NCBI GenBank assembly: GCA_950295325.1
Contig: OX485805.1
Span: forward strand, 58,178,758 to 58,242,757
Direction of reading: 5' to 3'
Length of the DNA: 64,000 bases
From: Polytrichum commune
Lineage: Eukaryota > Streptophyta > Polytrichopsida > Polytrichales > Polytrichaceae
Each line of letters begins with the position of its first letter. The first letter of the stretch is position 1. Under the pieces are notes generated by a model. That model saw nothing but the letters and a program-made list of their open reading frames with translations, made no database searches and was not told where the DNA came from. The position numbers and the translations under genes are program-made. This document shows positions 1-10,785 of the stretch, piece after piece.

Positions 1-110
1 GGCGCTTCGCGAAAGCGGCGCTTCAGGAGAGGCGGCGCTTCCACAAGAGGCGCGGAGCGAATGCTTGGCGCGGAGAGAGAGAGAAAGAACGAAAAGTTGT
101 GACGGCTGGG
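1..110. repeat. GC-rich short-repeat tract
   Basis: GC-rich, CpG-rich stretch with several copies of a ggcgctt-type word within the first 75 bases, grading into purine-rich sequence. No coding frame or RNA gene is recognisable, and the stretch is cut by the window edge, so its identity is open. Confidence 0.3.
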
Positions 111-271
111 GTTTTGTATGCCTCGGGAATTGGCCCCCAACCGCACGAATAGGGTGCCAACGGGATTAGGGCACCAACGGAATTAGGGTTACGGGGAACC
201 CTAAATCCTAAAGCCAAACTGTAAACCCTTAGCGGGCATTAGTATTTTCAAGACACTTTGGAGTACCCTAA

Positions 272-802
272 TGGGGCATTCCCACCTGACTTTAGTTAAG
301 ACCCTCACTATTTTATAAAGACCGGGTAAAGCTCCCTCGGTTATAGCGGAGGCATCCGACTATCCCAATGCACCTACAAGAACTTGCTCCGGAGATTTTC
401 AAGTAGGTTTTAGTTAAGTAGCTTTCACACATGTTCATGGTTTTATCTACCAAGCAATGAATGTTGGGTAGTTTTTGTCCCATCCCCAAATGCCTTACTA
501 CTCACCTATCTTACCATCGGTTTTTGTTAATGAAGCTCCTCGTGCCCTCATAGCTAAGACTAAAAAGCAACCAATCACAAGGGTGGGAGGCGACACTTTT
601 AAAATTCCTATATTCTTGCCTAATGTTTAGGTACCGATGGGAGCGTCGGTGGTTGAGGCTTAAAACCTCCACTTTTAAGCCATGCCACATCATTTGCCAC
701 CTAGGCTCGGCACTAAAAAGAACCATATGTGTGAAACCTAGATAACTAAAACCGCATTTAGTCTAATACTACTTCTAACTAATGTCAAGTGGGAATGCCC
801 CA
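272..802. mobile_element. MITE-like element with TAA flanks
   Basis: The ends are inverted copies of each other: TGGGGCATTCCCAC at 272-285 and its complement ending at 802, with similarity continuing for about 30 bases (roughly four mismatches). TAA occurs immediately outside both ends (269-271 and 803-805), which fits the 3-bp target duplication of PIF/Harbinger (Tourist) elements. The 531-bp interior has no credible coding region, so the element would be non-autonomous. The exact terminus is uncertain by one or two bases because the flanks are AT-rich; a TA-duplicating element is the alternative. Confidence 0.5.
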
Positions 803-1249
803 TAAGGTGCACATCAAATGCGGTATTCTACAAAATGAAACCATTTATACAACTAATGCATTTTTACAACGCAACGTTATGCTAAAACTAAGACTTAACC
901 CCTACTCACATGACACCATAACCTAAATTTCCCAAACAAATTGAAATCATTGGTTTCTCTTTTGTTTGAGCAAGTTAGAAAAATAATACAATTGCGTGAC
1001 ATTTAACGATGTAATCGTTGACATTTAGACTTTACCAATGATGCCAAGAACTCACACAATATGCAATGAATAAAAAATATAACCCCCGTCCCCCAACATG
1101 AAATTCGGAAATTTAGGATATTTGAATATGTTTGCTAAATGTATACCTTCCCCAAGAGCATTTTCTCAGGGTTTGGAATTGCATGATCCTTATGTCAAAA
1201 TGCTAACATGCTCAAGTTTTTAGTAAATCCCTTACATATTCACTTGAAT

Positions 1250-1399
1250 GAATCACATAGTCGCCAATAAACCATGGATCGTGATATATGTACTTCGAAT
1301 GTGATATAAAAGTAAATCGGAGAACCACAACATCAAATGAAGCCCTTTGACGCAATCATGTTGTTATTGAATGTTCCCTCCACGTATATTACATAATGG
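1250..1399 (+). repeat. Dispersed repeat, copy 1
   Basis: About 150 bp starting gaatcacatagtcgcc recurs in the same orientation at 37233-37384 with many substitutions but few length changes. The two copies flank the retroelement nest on either side, so they were only about 2.2 kb apart before the nest inserted. The family is not recognised. Confidence 0.7.
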
Positions 1400-1769
1400 C
1401 GCATGTGAGCCCAAAATGGTGTCCACATGTGGTGATTAACTCTTCGAAACCAATTTTAGTTTGACTTTGATGTGTTATGAGTATTCACAAAACATAAAAA
1501 GAGTGAAGTGTGGTTTGGATTTAAGTTTAGGCATTAGAATGTGTTGTGTAGTTATTTCAAGGTTTGATTTCAATAAGAGGATGCCTTGATTATGTGAGTA
1601 AAGGGTAAGGTGAGGCAAGGTGAGCTCCGCGGGTTAAATGCCCACTTTTGGATCCACCTTGGTAGTTTAGGAAGAAGGAAGCTTGGTGGAAGGGGATTAG
1701 TCCCTACTTTGAAGGTGAAGGTTAAGGGATTGTGATTGGAGGTGCTAATCCTCCCACCCTATCCTCACC

Positions 1770-1797
1770 TCTCTCTCCCTCTCTCCCTCTCTCCCTC
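1770..1797. repeat. CT-rich microsatellite
   Basis: Short (CTCTCTCC)n-type simple repeat of about 28 bases, a pyrimidine tract of the kind found in plant leaders and LTRs. No further function can be assigned. Confidence 0.8.
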
Positions 1798-2119
1798 TTT
1801 GCTACTTAAGGTGTTCTTTCTCTCATTTGCAACTCTCTCCATCAAGCGCTCTCAAGGGAGCAAGCTCTAAAGAGCTTGAGCCATGTGTGTGTTACATTAG
1901 TTTTTAGTGAAGTTAATTAGTCAAGCTCTCTCTCTCAAGGCCTCCCAAGTGAGGGGGTTCTAGAGCTTAAGTTTGCATGTAGTGATTAGGGGTAGTTGGT
2001 TAGAGTAGTGTGTTAAATTAGCCCATGACTTAGAAGTAAAAGAAAGAAAAGAGAAGAAGAATTTAGAAGACCTTGATTAGCGGATGGGAGGGGTTGTATT
2101 AAGGTTAGCAAAGACTATA

Positions 2120-2589
2120 AGGTTAAGGAGTTGATTGCTAGAAGGGGCCTCGGCTTGGGCTTCAGCTAAGCAGCTGACTGCTAGAAGGTTAAGAGCGACT
2201 GCTGGAAGGTTAAGCAGCTGACTGTTGGAGGCACCTCAGCTTGGGCTTCAGCTAAGCAGCTGATTGCTGGAAGGTTAAGCAGCTGACTGCTGGGAGGGCC
2301 TCGGCTTGGGTTTCAGCTAATCAGCTGACTGCTGTAAGGTTAAGCAGCTGACTGCTGGAGGCACCTCGGTTGGGCTTCAGCTAAGCAGTTGACTGCTGGA
2401 AGGTTAAGAACGACTGCTGGAAGGTTAAGAAGCGACTGTTGGGAGGGCCTCGGCTTGGGTTTCAACTAATCAGCTGACTGCTGGAGGCACCTCGGTTGGG
2501 CTTCAGCTAAGCAGCTGACTGCTGGAAGGATAAGAACGACTGCTGGAAGGTTAAGAACGACTGCTGGAAGGTTAAAGAGCGACTGCTGG
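2120..2589. repeat. Imperfect tandem array hosting the big insertion
   Basis: About 470 bp built from two interleaved units: a 22-25 bp unit containing gactgctggaaggttaag, and a 30-35 bp unit containing cctcggcttgggcttcagct. Units vary in order and sequence. The array stops exactly at 2589, where an LTR begins, and resumes at 36389 with gctggaggggcctcggct, so the retroelement block split it. The final GCTGG (2585-2589) is the left target-site duplication. Confidence 0.85.
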
Positions 2590-3562
2590 TGTCGCAACCC
2601 TTGCTAGGTCCCTTAACAATCTTGCCAATTTTTGTTTCTAGCAAAGGTTACGAGCGCTAACCCTTCGCATTCCGCCATGCTAATGGATAGCTCCTCTTAC
2701 CCCGGACCAATAGTTCATAGGAGGGGAACCAACCCTCCTACTTTGCTTTCGGGACTCACCCCCTAATCGGTAACCCATTTCCCCAATGTGGACTTCCATC
2801 CATGGAAGTCCAATCCTATGTTGATCATTGCGTTGCCGGAGCAACACTACAACAACCCGAACCATACTAAGCAACTATGGCCTCACAATGGGCCAATGCC
2901 CATGGAGGCCGTGCCGTTCGGCCTCGGGTGGGTGAGGCCACACCACCTCACCCATATAAGCCTCTAGGACTTCACGCGGGGCCCCTACCCCACCGTCAAC
3001 CAACCTCTTGTCTCTCTACCAAGAGTTGGGGCCAAGTGGACATTTTCCTTTAGCTGCTGGGCCTAGAACCCCCCAGCAGCTTCAGACCATCATAACTTCC
3101 TTGTATGATGTCTGATCATAACAACCAACCACTCCATCTTCATCTACGTTTCACGTAGATGCCGATGCACTCCTTACTTGCCCCATTTGGGCAAGTTATT
3201 AGGACGTTATGCCTCCTTGAACCTTGGCAGTCCCGGGAGTCACTCCCAGGCACTGCTGCACCAGGGCGCTGTCCCGGGACAGCGCCCCACTCAAATGGCC
3301 ATAACTCCTAGCTCACACCTCCGATTGAGGTGTTCTTGAGCATTCTAGAATCACCACGCTATGAGCTACGCATAGCTCATGGCCTTACCCTCATGTTTCC
3401 TAGTCTCAGTGGGTGGGAGGCGTTCCCAACGCCCGGGGCCCTCACCCACACTAGGATCACTTGGGCCCTCTCACCAATGGCGCCACAAGTCCCGGGTGTC
3501 ACTCCGGGGTCCCCCTTGTGCCCATGGTGTTTCGGGCACTCCTCATGGAGAGGTGCGCGACA
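2590..3562 (-). repeat. LTR L1 (3' LTR of element A)
   Basis: 973-bp LTR with TG...CA ends (minus-sense start TGTCGCGC, end GCGACA). Followed in plus direction by the purine tract and 3' untranslated part of the internal region. Sister of L9 at 35417. Contains the 24-bp perfect palindrome built from half-site GGGCGCTGTCCC at 3264-3287. Confidence 0.92.
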
Positions 3563-4380
3563 CTCACCCCCACCAAACGGAGTCGATGCCCTCATCGACT
3601 ATACTCGTAGTCGGCACACCAATTCTCAAGTTGCCATCCTCTATGATGCGGCATTGTGTTTACCTTAGGGCGCGACCCCCACAATGCATCTTCAAATTTG
3701 GCATGGTCCCAAAGGTGTCGTTCCTAGGTGGTCCTTTAGCGACCTTGGATCTCTCATCCAAGGACCTAACCTATACTAGACCCACCTACTTTGGGACTCA
3801 CTTGGGTTGCCCCTCCTTTGGGGCCTCCCCCGTTAGGCTCCACTAGCCTAACGTGACACATCTAGGCGAGACCTCAACGCTTCCACTAAGTTGTCTCGGT
3901 TGCAACTCCGAGATGGCTTTCCATTGTTAAGCCACGCCTCGATCGCACGGGGGTGATGCCAAGTCCCGCCCGACTCGGTTCCCACTTTGCTCTTTCGAGA
4001 CATGGGTTCATGACTCCCATGCGCCAACTCTCGTTAGCTCGCGGGTAGCACTTTTATGAGCACGCGCCATCACCTTGTCCCCGCCCGGACAAGCCCACAA
4101 CTAAGAAGTTTCTTGGTTTTATCCAAGGCCCCTCTAAGCCATGGCCCCAATTACTCGGCTTACCCAACCTAGTTTGGCATGTCTATTCCCCCTTTTCCAT
4201 TAACCAAGCACAAGTACAAGACTAGGACCTCATCTCATACTTTTCTCTTTGCACCACTAAAGTTTGGACTTTATTCCCTCAAGCCAAAGAACAAGTTGCA
4301 TGTTGTAGAGCAATTAACCTCGAAGCTATGTTTGCTACTAGAGTCTCTCCCCCACTAAAGGAGATTGATGTCCTCATCAA
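3563..4380 (-). other. Retroelement 3' untranslated region
   Basis: About 0.8 kb between the chromodomain and the 3' LTR, conserved in every copy (for example 10790-11565 and 58632-59430) but without a credible sense reading frame. On the minus strand it ends with a polypurine-like ggtgggggtgag just before the LTR, the expected plus-strand primer. Open frames seen here are antisense or overlap the LTR and are not considered genes. Confidence 0.7.
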
Positions 4381-4384
4381 TGCC

Positions 4385-7205
4385 TACGCTTCTTTTTATT
4401 GGAATGTCTAGCCTTAGTTTCTTCAAAGTGCTTCACCAATTCATTGGTGTTCACCATGTCTCTTGCCGCCACCCAAGCGGTTTCTTTCTCATGGTATCCT
4501 CACCATTTCACCAAGTATTCCTTTGTACATTTTCTTTCCTTTTCACTTGGGCTTCCTACACTTGAGGGTGCCCTCCTACCTCATGTTCCAAATGACCTCC
4601 ACAAGGTCGGGAGGTGGCCTAATCACTTGCTTGTGATCGGGCCACAAGGTGTCGTCCTAAAATGACTTTCGTAATGAGACATGAAATGTCGGATGCACTT
4701 TGATCTCGGGCGGTAATTCCAACTTATACATGTCCTTGAACACTTGTTCCACAATGGAAAACGAAGCTCCAATTTTGGACATGAACTTTTGAAGTAAGGC
4801 CTTTGGGCAAGGTGAAGTTGTCCACATTCAACAACACCTTATTGGCCCACCTCATACTCCACTTCGCGTCTTCCGGCATTGATTTGCACTCCGTAGCACC
4901 TTCGGGCTTTCTCCACCAACAACTTGGTCATCTCCAAGACTTGTTTACCATCCTTGGCCAAGTCCTCACCATCTTGGTTGAACTCTAGTGTTGAATGTGC
5001 CCCTTCGAGAGCTAGGTTAATAGGTTGGAGCGCATCCACTCCATAAGCCACCACGAAAGACCACCCCTTGGTAGCCAAGTGCGTGGCTACATTGCAATTA
5101 CACTCCGCTCGACCCACATAGTCCGCCCAATCTCCTTGGTCCGCCCCCACCAAGTTCCTCAATTATTGCTTCAAGACTCCATTCACATGCTCCGCTTTCC
5201 CATCCATTTGGGAATGCAAGGCCGTGCTAAACCTTAGTTTCATTCCGACCTCCTTAGAGAAATGCATTGAAAATGCACTTGTGAACTTTGGATCTTGATC
5301 CCACACAATCACTCTTGGCAACCCGTGGTGCCTCAACCATCCTTTGAGAAAAGGCTATGCGGTCTCCAACGCGGTGGCGGTTCCCACAATCGGCACCATG
5401 TGTGCCCACTTGGCAAACCGCTTTACCCTCAAGAAGATGACATCATACCCATGTGACTCCGGCAAACTTGTGATCAAGTCCATGCACATACTATGTTATG
5501 GCCCCGGCGGGATAGGCAACGGTTGCAAGAAACCACCTTGCTTTTGGTAAGAGGCTCGGTTCACTTGGCACTTTATTCAAGCCTTCACAAAGTGGGCTAT
5601 ATCCTCCTTTATGCACCGCCAACGGTACCTCTTTGACACCATTCTATGGCGGTTGTTTCTTTCTCCTTTATGGCCGGGAATAGGACTATCATATTCCTCC
5701 TTCAAAACCGATAGCCTCAACTTGCCTTGAGGCACATACACCCAACTTTGCTTGCACTTGAACAATCCGTCCACCAACTTAACCTCTTTGAGCACCTTGC
5801 TCTTGCGAAGCTCACCTAAAAGCTTTTGTGCTTTGGGGTAGTTAATTTACCCCTCCCGTATCTTGCATCACAAGTTTCCTTCGCCGGCACACATTAGCCA
5901 CAAGGTTTGGATGGTTCTCATTGCTTGGAACTCGTCCGGTCTACTTCGCGCATCCGACACCACATTTCCACGGTCCGGTTTGTGGATCAAATCCACCTTC
6001 ATAAGCGCCAAACTATTATGCCACCGCAATGACTTGGCGCTCACTTGCGCTTGAATGTCAAAATTCTTTTAGGACACATTGTCCATATAGACCTTTGCTT
6101 TGTGCGACCCCAAATAGTGTCGCCACATCTTCAAGCAATGCACTACGGCAAAGAAGTTCTTTGGCATGAGTTGGTTGTCTTCTTTGACAACCATCGAGCT
6201 TCATGCTCCCATATGCAATGGCCATCCATCTTAAATCAACAATCCGCCATTGGCAAAGTCATTCACCCCCGTATGCACCTCAAAAGGATTGTCAAGCTCC
6301 GCGAACTTGAGCATTGGCGTCTAAGAGAACTTGCTCTCAAGCTCCCCAAAGACTTGGTGGCAAGGCTCCTCCCACTCTTGGGATAGCCAATTCTTCCACA
6401 AGTCGGATAAGGTCGGATAACCATCAAGCTTAACGCTCTCATATGCAATGGCCATCCATCTTACGTCAACCATCCGCCAATGGCAAAGTCACTCGCCCCC
6501 CCCCACCCCCCGTATGCACCTCAAAAGGTTTGTCAAGCTCCGCGAACTTGAACACGGGTGGCAAAGACAACTTTGTATTAAGCTCCCCAAAGACTTTGGG
6601 GCAAGGCTCATCCCACTCTTGAGATAGCCATTTCTTTCACAAGTCGCCCAAGGTTTGACAACCTTTAAGCTTAATGCTCCCATATGCAATGGGCATCCAT
6701 CTTGGATCAACATCCGCCAATGGTAAAGTTACTCGCCCCCGTATGCACCTCAAAAGGTTTGTCAAATTTCGCAAACTTGAGCACGGGCGGCGAAGAAAAC
6801 TTGGTCTTAAGCTCCTTAAAGACTTGGTGGCAAGGCTCATCCCACTCTTGGGATAGCCATTTCTTGCATAAGTTGGACAAGGTCGGACAACCATCGAGCT
6901 TCATGCTCTTATATGCAATGGCCATCCATTTTGCCTCAACATCCGCCAATGCTAAAGTCACTCGCCCCCGTATGCACCTCAAAAGGTTTATTAAACTCCG
7001 CGAACTTGAGCACGGGCGGCGAAGAGAACTTGTTTTTGAGCCCCCCAAAGGCTTGGTGACAAGGCTCATCCCACTCTTGGGATAGGCATTTTCCTCAATA
7101 AGTTGAATAAGGTCCTAGGAACCTTAGAAAACTCTCGAATGAAGTTGTGGTACTAATTGGCTAGGCCAACAAATGACCTAAGCCCTTTTGAATCAAGGGC
7201 CAATT
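4385..7205 (-). pseudogene. Broken pol (RNase H, integrase, chromodomain), copy i
   Basis: Minus-strand relic of the pol 3' half. From 7205 downward: the segment between RT and RNase H (GLRSFVGLA-like), four tandem RNase H N-terminal modules (see 6235-7090), the rest of RNase H to about 5870, then integrase. Integrase shows the zinc-binding region near 5577-5795 (CIKCQVNR-type cysteines), the two catalytic aspartates (MDLITSLP; VWDQDPKF near 5310) and the glutamate helix near 5180. A C-terminal chromodomain (EGILKCRKPK ... YLVKW ... GY) lies at about 4385-4610, which marks the chromovirus lineage. Frames are broken by several stops, including ones shared by all copies. It derives mostly from the insert inverted into element A. 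Confidence 0.8.
6235..7090 (-). repeat. 229-bp pol module repeated four times
   Basis: Four head-to-tail copies of the RT-thumb/RNase H start (EWDEPCHQVF ... DKPFEVHTGA). The landmark gtatgcacc falls at 6271, 6512, 6741 and 6970: spacings 241, 229 and 229. The longer spacing comes from a poly-C expansion near 6498-6510. Because 229 is not divisible by three, each extra module shifts the frame. Confidence 0.9.
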
Positions 7206-7815
7206 CTCCTTTTGGATTGCCTTGACATTCTTCATATTCGTCCACCAACTTCCTTTGTCACCACATACCTCAAGAACTCAATCTCTCGTTGAGCAAATTT
7301 ATTTTTCACTCCTTGGCGGCAATTTTTTTGGGCAACACATTGGTGAATACATCGTTGTATCTCACCAACATCACATCAATGTTGTTTGGGGGAGGCCCAT
7401 CTTTCATAGCCTCCCCATACGTTCATTGGAGTTGCTCCAATTGAACCACGACCATTATGTTTTTTTTTTTTTTCATTCGGTCCATTAAGACCAAATTCAA
7501 TTTAGGTCCTCCTACCATAGGAGTCATTGTTAATTTGAACTTCAATTCTTTGCCATTATGACACATCATAATGCACCGCAAGCACACCGGCTTGCACCTC
7601 ACATCTATCATGTGAGTTTCAAAGAAGGCGGCCTTCACAATGACATGCATTTCATCTATTTCACTTGGTGTGAAATTTTGACAAAAATCCAATGTCCCAC
7701 ATTGAAAGGTTACATGCATCGCGGCCTCCTTTATCTCATGCGGATCGCCCTTTCCAAACCGCACCTTGGTGGGCTTGCCCGCTCTACCAATCGGCAAGCC
7801 CCAACTCCCTTATGA
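7205..7815 (-). pseudogene. Protease C-terminus and linker to RT, copy i
   Basis: Open on the minus strand for 124 codons (7797-7423). The pattern, an FTPSEIDEMHVIVKAAFFET-type segment followed by a run ending in NGKELKFKL, matches the end of chromovirus protease domains and the linker that leads to RT. Downstream, about 7300-7316, the linker end runs straight into KFAQREIEFL, a motif normally found after the RT catalytic core, so the core is missing. The active-site DSGA of protease is not visible, so the N-terminal protease is degenerate or absent. Confidence 0.6.
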
Positions 7816-8557
7816 GTTTTGGGCTCAAGAAGAAGTGGTAGCCTCTTTATCAATACATGAGACATTTCTCCCATGCATTTGAGCCTCAAGGTACAAAAGA
7901 CTTGGCCTCAGCTTAAGGCTACTAGCCTTGGCCACAATGCCATCGTCTTACATTCGGTTCGCGGCACAAGTATTATTTGGCGGGGAACCTATCTCCCCTC
8001 AACGTCCATTGTTGTAACGCACGGCCAAATTTCTTATTGGGGTCATCGGCCTTAATGCTCGTGGCATTTTTTATGATCCCCGCCACAACCTCAATAAACT
8101 TTGGAAATTTGAACTTGGTATTCACCACCCGTTTTTGAAATGCACCTAAACGATGTATTTCTTAGAAATCTCGTCCATCCTAGATATACGATTCATTTGG
8201 GTGTGAAATTCGTGCATCTACGCCATAAGAAACCCCACGTGCCTCATTTCCACCAAGTTCATTTCAACGTCACTACCTTCCAAGCTTTTCAAATTGGAAT
8301 TTCAATCCAACATTAATGCCCTCCAAGGTTTTGGGTGCATTCGGTATTCTAGGCCCCAAATGTTTTTTGAGGTGTGCGGGAGCCCTTTCAAAGGACTCCT
8401 CCATTTTCCTTACCAAATCCACCCTTATGTCCACCATTGTCATTAGAACCAATGGTATGGTCAAATTCCACTTGCACATGATCCTTGTTCCAATTTGAGC
8501 CTCACAACCTTTTGGAAACCCGGGCTCACCATCATAACCCGCTTTTTTGATAGCCAT
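7815..8557 (-). pseudogene. Gag-like remnant, copy i
   Basis: The start at 8557 opens a 94-codon frame (to 8273) beginning MAIKKAGYDGEPGF; the same start recurs in the other copies, 35-50 nt downstream of the primer site. Position between primer site and protease makes it gag, but I do not recognise a capsid motif. The 3' portion (about 7900-8060) is shorter than in copies B and F, having lost most of the 50-56 bp repeats seen there. Confidence 0.5.
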
Positions 8558-8594
8558 GTCTACCTCAAAGTGCTAGCTCAAATATTGGAACCCT

Positions 8595-8606
8595 GCTCTG
8601 ATACCA
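8595..8606 (-). promoter_or_regulatory. Primer-binding site for initiator Met tRNA
   Basis: Minus strand reads TGGTATCAGAGC two bases inside the LTR: the complement of the plant initiator-methionine tRNA 3' end, the usual primer of minus-strand DNA synthesis in many plant LTR elements. It proves the element's orientation and that the LTR at 8609 is its 5' LTR. Confidence 0.9.
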
Positions 8607-8608
8607 AG

Positions 8609-10098
8609 TGTCGCAACCCTTGCTAGGTCCCTTAACAATCTTGCCAATTTTCGTTTCTAGCAAAGGTTACGAGCGCTAACCCTTCGCATTCCGCCATGCT
8701 AATGGATGGCTCCTCTTACCCCGGACCAATAGTTCATAGGAGGGGAACCAACCCTCCTACTTTGCTTTCGGGACTCACCCCTTAATCGGTAACCCATTTC
8801 CCCAATGTGGACTTCCATCCATGGAAGTCCAATCCTATGTTGATCATCGCGTTGCCGGAGCAACACTACAACAACCCGAACCATACTAGGCAACTATGGC
8901 CTCACAATGGGCCAATGCCCATGGAGGCCGTGCCGTTCGGCCTCGGGTGGGTGAGGCCACACCACCTCACCCATATAAGGGCCGCTTTACACTTAGAGGC
9001 CGGGCCAATTCGTTGTGTAAGAGGCTTGAAATCCTCATTTGTGATTGGTCAAAAGGCTCAAATCGGCCCCAACCCCTTTACATCTAGAGGCCGGGCCGAT
9101 TTGGTGGTATGATTTTTTAAATTAAAAAATGTATGTTATGACACGGCCCGAGCTCATTGAATTGGGTGCACCCAAAATGGAAGGCCAATGTCATATTCCA
9201 CTAAAAAAATCTTCTTAAATAAAGTATAATTTTTTAAAGTGAACTAGATCCATTGGATTATGTGGAATCTAAAGGCTCTATCTTAGATTATGCTACATCC
9301 GTTGGATTAGGCTAATTTTTTTGAATCAGCTTGGCTTCTTGGCCCGAGGGCCTTTACATATGGGAAAATTGGCCCCCGGTATAATCTTCTTATAATGTGT
9401 AGTAGAGGCCGGCCTCCAACCCAAAAAAGCCTGAAATTTTGTGCAATCGGCCTCAAGGGAAATTGGCCCGGCCTCTAAGTGTAAAGCGGCCCTAAGCCTC
9501 TAGGACTTCACGCGGGGCCCCTACCCCACCGTCAACCAACCTCTTGTCTCTCTACCAAGAGTTGGGGCCAAGTGGACATTTTCCTTTAGCTGCTGGGCCT
9601 AGAACCCCCCAGCAGCTTCAGACCATCATAACTTCCTTGTATGATGTCTGATCATAATAACCAACCACTCCATCCTCATCTACGTTTCACGTAGATGCCG
9701 ATGGAATCCTCACTTGGCCCATTTGGGCAAGTTATTAGGACGTTATGCCTCTTTGAACCTTGGCAATCCCGGGAGTCACTCCCAGGCACTGCTGCACCAG
9801 GGCGCTGTCCCGGGACAGCGCCCCACTCAATTGGCCATAATTCCTAGCTCACACCTCCGATTGAGGTGTTCTTGAGCATTCTAGAATCACCACGCCATGA
9901 GCTACGCATAACTCATGGCCTCACCCTCATGCCTCCTAGTCTTTGTGGGTGGGAGGCGTTCCCAACGCCCGGGGCCCTCACCCACACTAGGATCACTTGG
10001 GCCCTCTCACCAACGGCGCCACAAGTCCCGGGTGTCACTCCGGGGTCCCCCTTGTGCCCATGGTGTTTCGGCCACTCCTCATGGAGAGGTGCGCGACA
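8609..10098 (-). repeat. LTR L2, interrupted by a MITE
   Basis: A 5' LTR in minus orientation, split by a 514-bp MITE plus its 3-bp target duplication (8979-9495); without them it is about 973 bp. It shares private variants with L3 (cataactcatgg, ccactcaattggccataattcc), so L2 and L3 are sister LTRs although now in opposite orientation. Its outer flank (10099-10103) is GATGC, inside plus-strand integrase sequence. Confidence 0.9.
8979..9492. mobile_element. PIF/Harbinger-type MITE inside LTR L2
   Basis: 514-bp element with 32-bp perfect terminal inverted repeats beginning GGGCCGCTTTACACTTAGAG, flanked by the 3-bp duplication TAA (8976-8978 and 9493-9495). Removing it and one TAA restores the LTR text ccatataagcctctagg seen in the other copies. 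Internal copies of a ctagaggccgggcc-like word near 9080 and 9360 are subterminal repeats. No coding capacity. TAA duplication and G-rich ends point to PIF/Harbinger (Tourist). Confidence 0.92.
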
Positions 10099-10785
10099 GA
10101 TGCGCTCCAACCTATTAACCTAGCTCTCGAGGGGGCACATTCAACACTAGAGTTCAACCAAGATGGTGAGGATTTGGCCAAGGATGGTGAACAAGTCTTG
10201 GAGATGACCAAGTTGTTGGTGGAGAAAGCCCGAAGGTGCTACGGAGTGCAAGTCAATGCCGGAAGACGCGAAGTGGAGAATGAGGTGGGCCAAAAGGTGT
10301 TGTTGAATGTAAACAACTTCACTTAGCCGAAAGGCCTCACTCCAAAGTTCATGTCCAAAATTGGAGCTTTGTTTTCCATTGTGGAACAAGTGTTCAAGGA
10401 CATGTATAGATTGGAATTACTGCCGGAGATCAAAGTGCATCCGACATTTCATGTCTCATTACGAAAGTCATTTTAGGACGACACCTTGTGGCCCGAACAT
10501 AAGCAAGTGATTAGGCCACGTCCCGACCTTGTGGACGTCATTTGGAACATGAGGTAGGAGGGCATCCTCAAGTGTAGGAAGCCCAAGTGAAAAGGAAAGA
10601 AAATGTACAAAGGAGTAGTTGGTGAAATGGTGAGGATACCATGAGAAAGAAGCCGTTTGGGTAGCGGCAAGAGACATGATGAACGGCAAGGAATTGGTAA
10701 AGCACTTTGAAGAAACTAAGGCTAGACACTCCAATGAAATGAAGCGTACTAGGCATTGATGAGGACATCAATCTCCTTTAGTGGG
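10099..10785 (+). pseudogene. Integrase C-terminus and chromodomain fragment, inverted
   Basis: Plus-strand fragment starting mid-integrase (DALQPINLALEG) directly after LTR L2, open to a TAG at 10324-10326, then the LRKSF-stop-DD segment and a chromodomain with the family's shared TGA between KW and GY (near 10627). It is the complement of the integrase half found on the minus strand at 18070, so the two are halves of one gene split by an insertion and then inverted. Confidence 0.8.

Larger units (their letters stand above)
806..2119. other. Non-coding flank, AT-rich then pyrimidine-rich
   Basis: No open frame or conserved domain is visible. It contains a 150-bp dispersed repeat (1250-1399), a CT-rich microsatellite (1770-1797) and, after it, text resembling a plant retroelement leader (CT-rich tract followed by short direct words). 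It may be a decayed LTR, but no partner LTR was found. Confidence 0.4.

Noticed and set aside
4399-4665. 88-codon frame (MECLALVSSKCF...) seen in all copies
   Set aside because: It is antisense to the chromodomain, which reads well on the opposite strand despite stops.
6235-7090. Regular repeat spacing as a CRISPR-like or satellite array
   Set aside because: The units encode RNase H text and sit inside pol in every element copy; no spacers.
2590-10098. 2590-10098 as one simple intact element
   Set aside because: It looks complete (LTR, internal, primer site, LTR), but its flanks GCTGG and GATGC do not match, and the LTRs pair with L9 and L3 respectively, so it is a rearrangement product.
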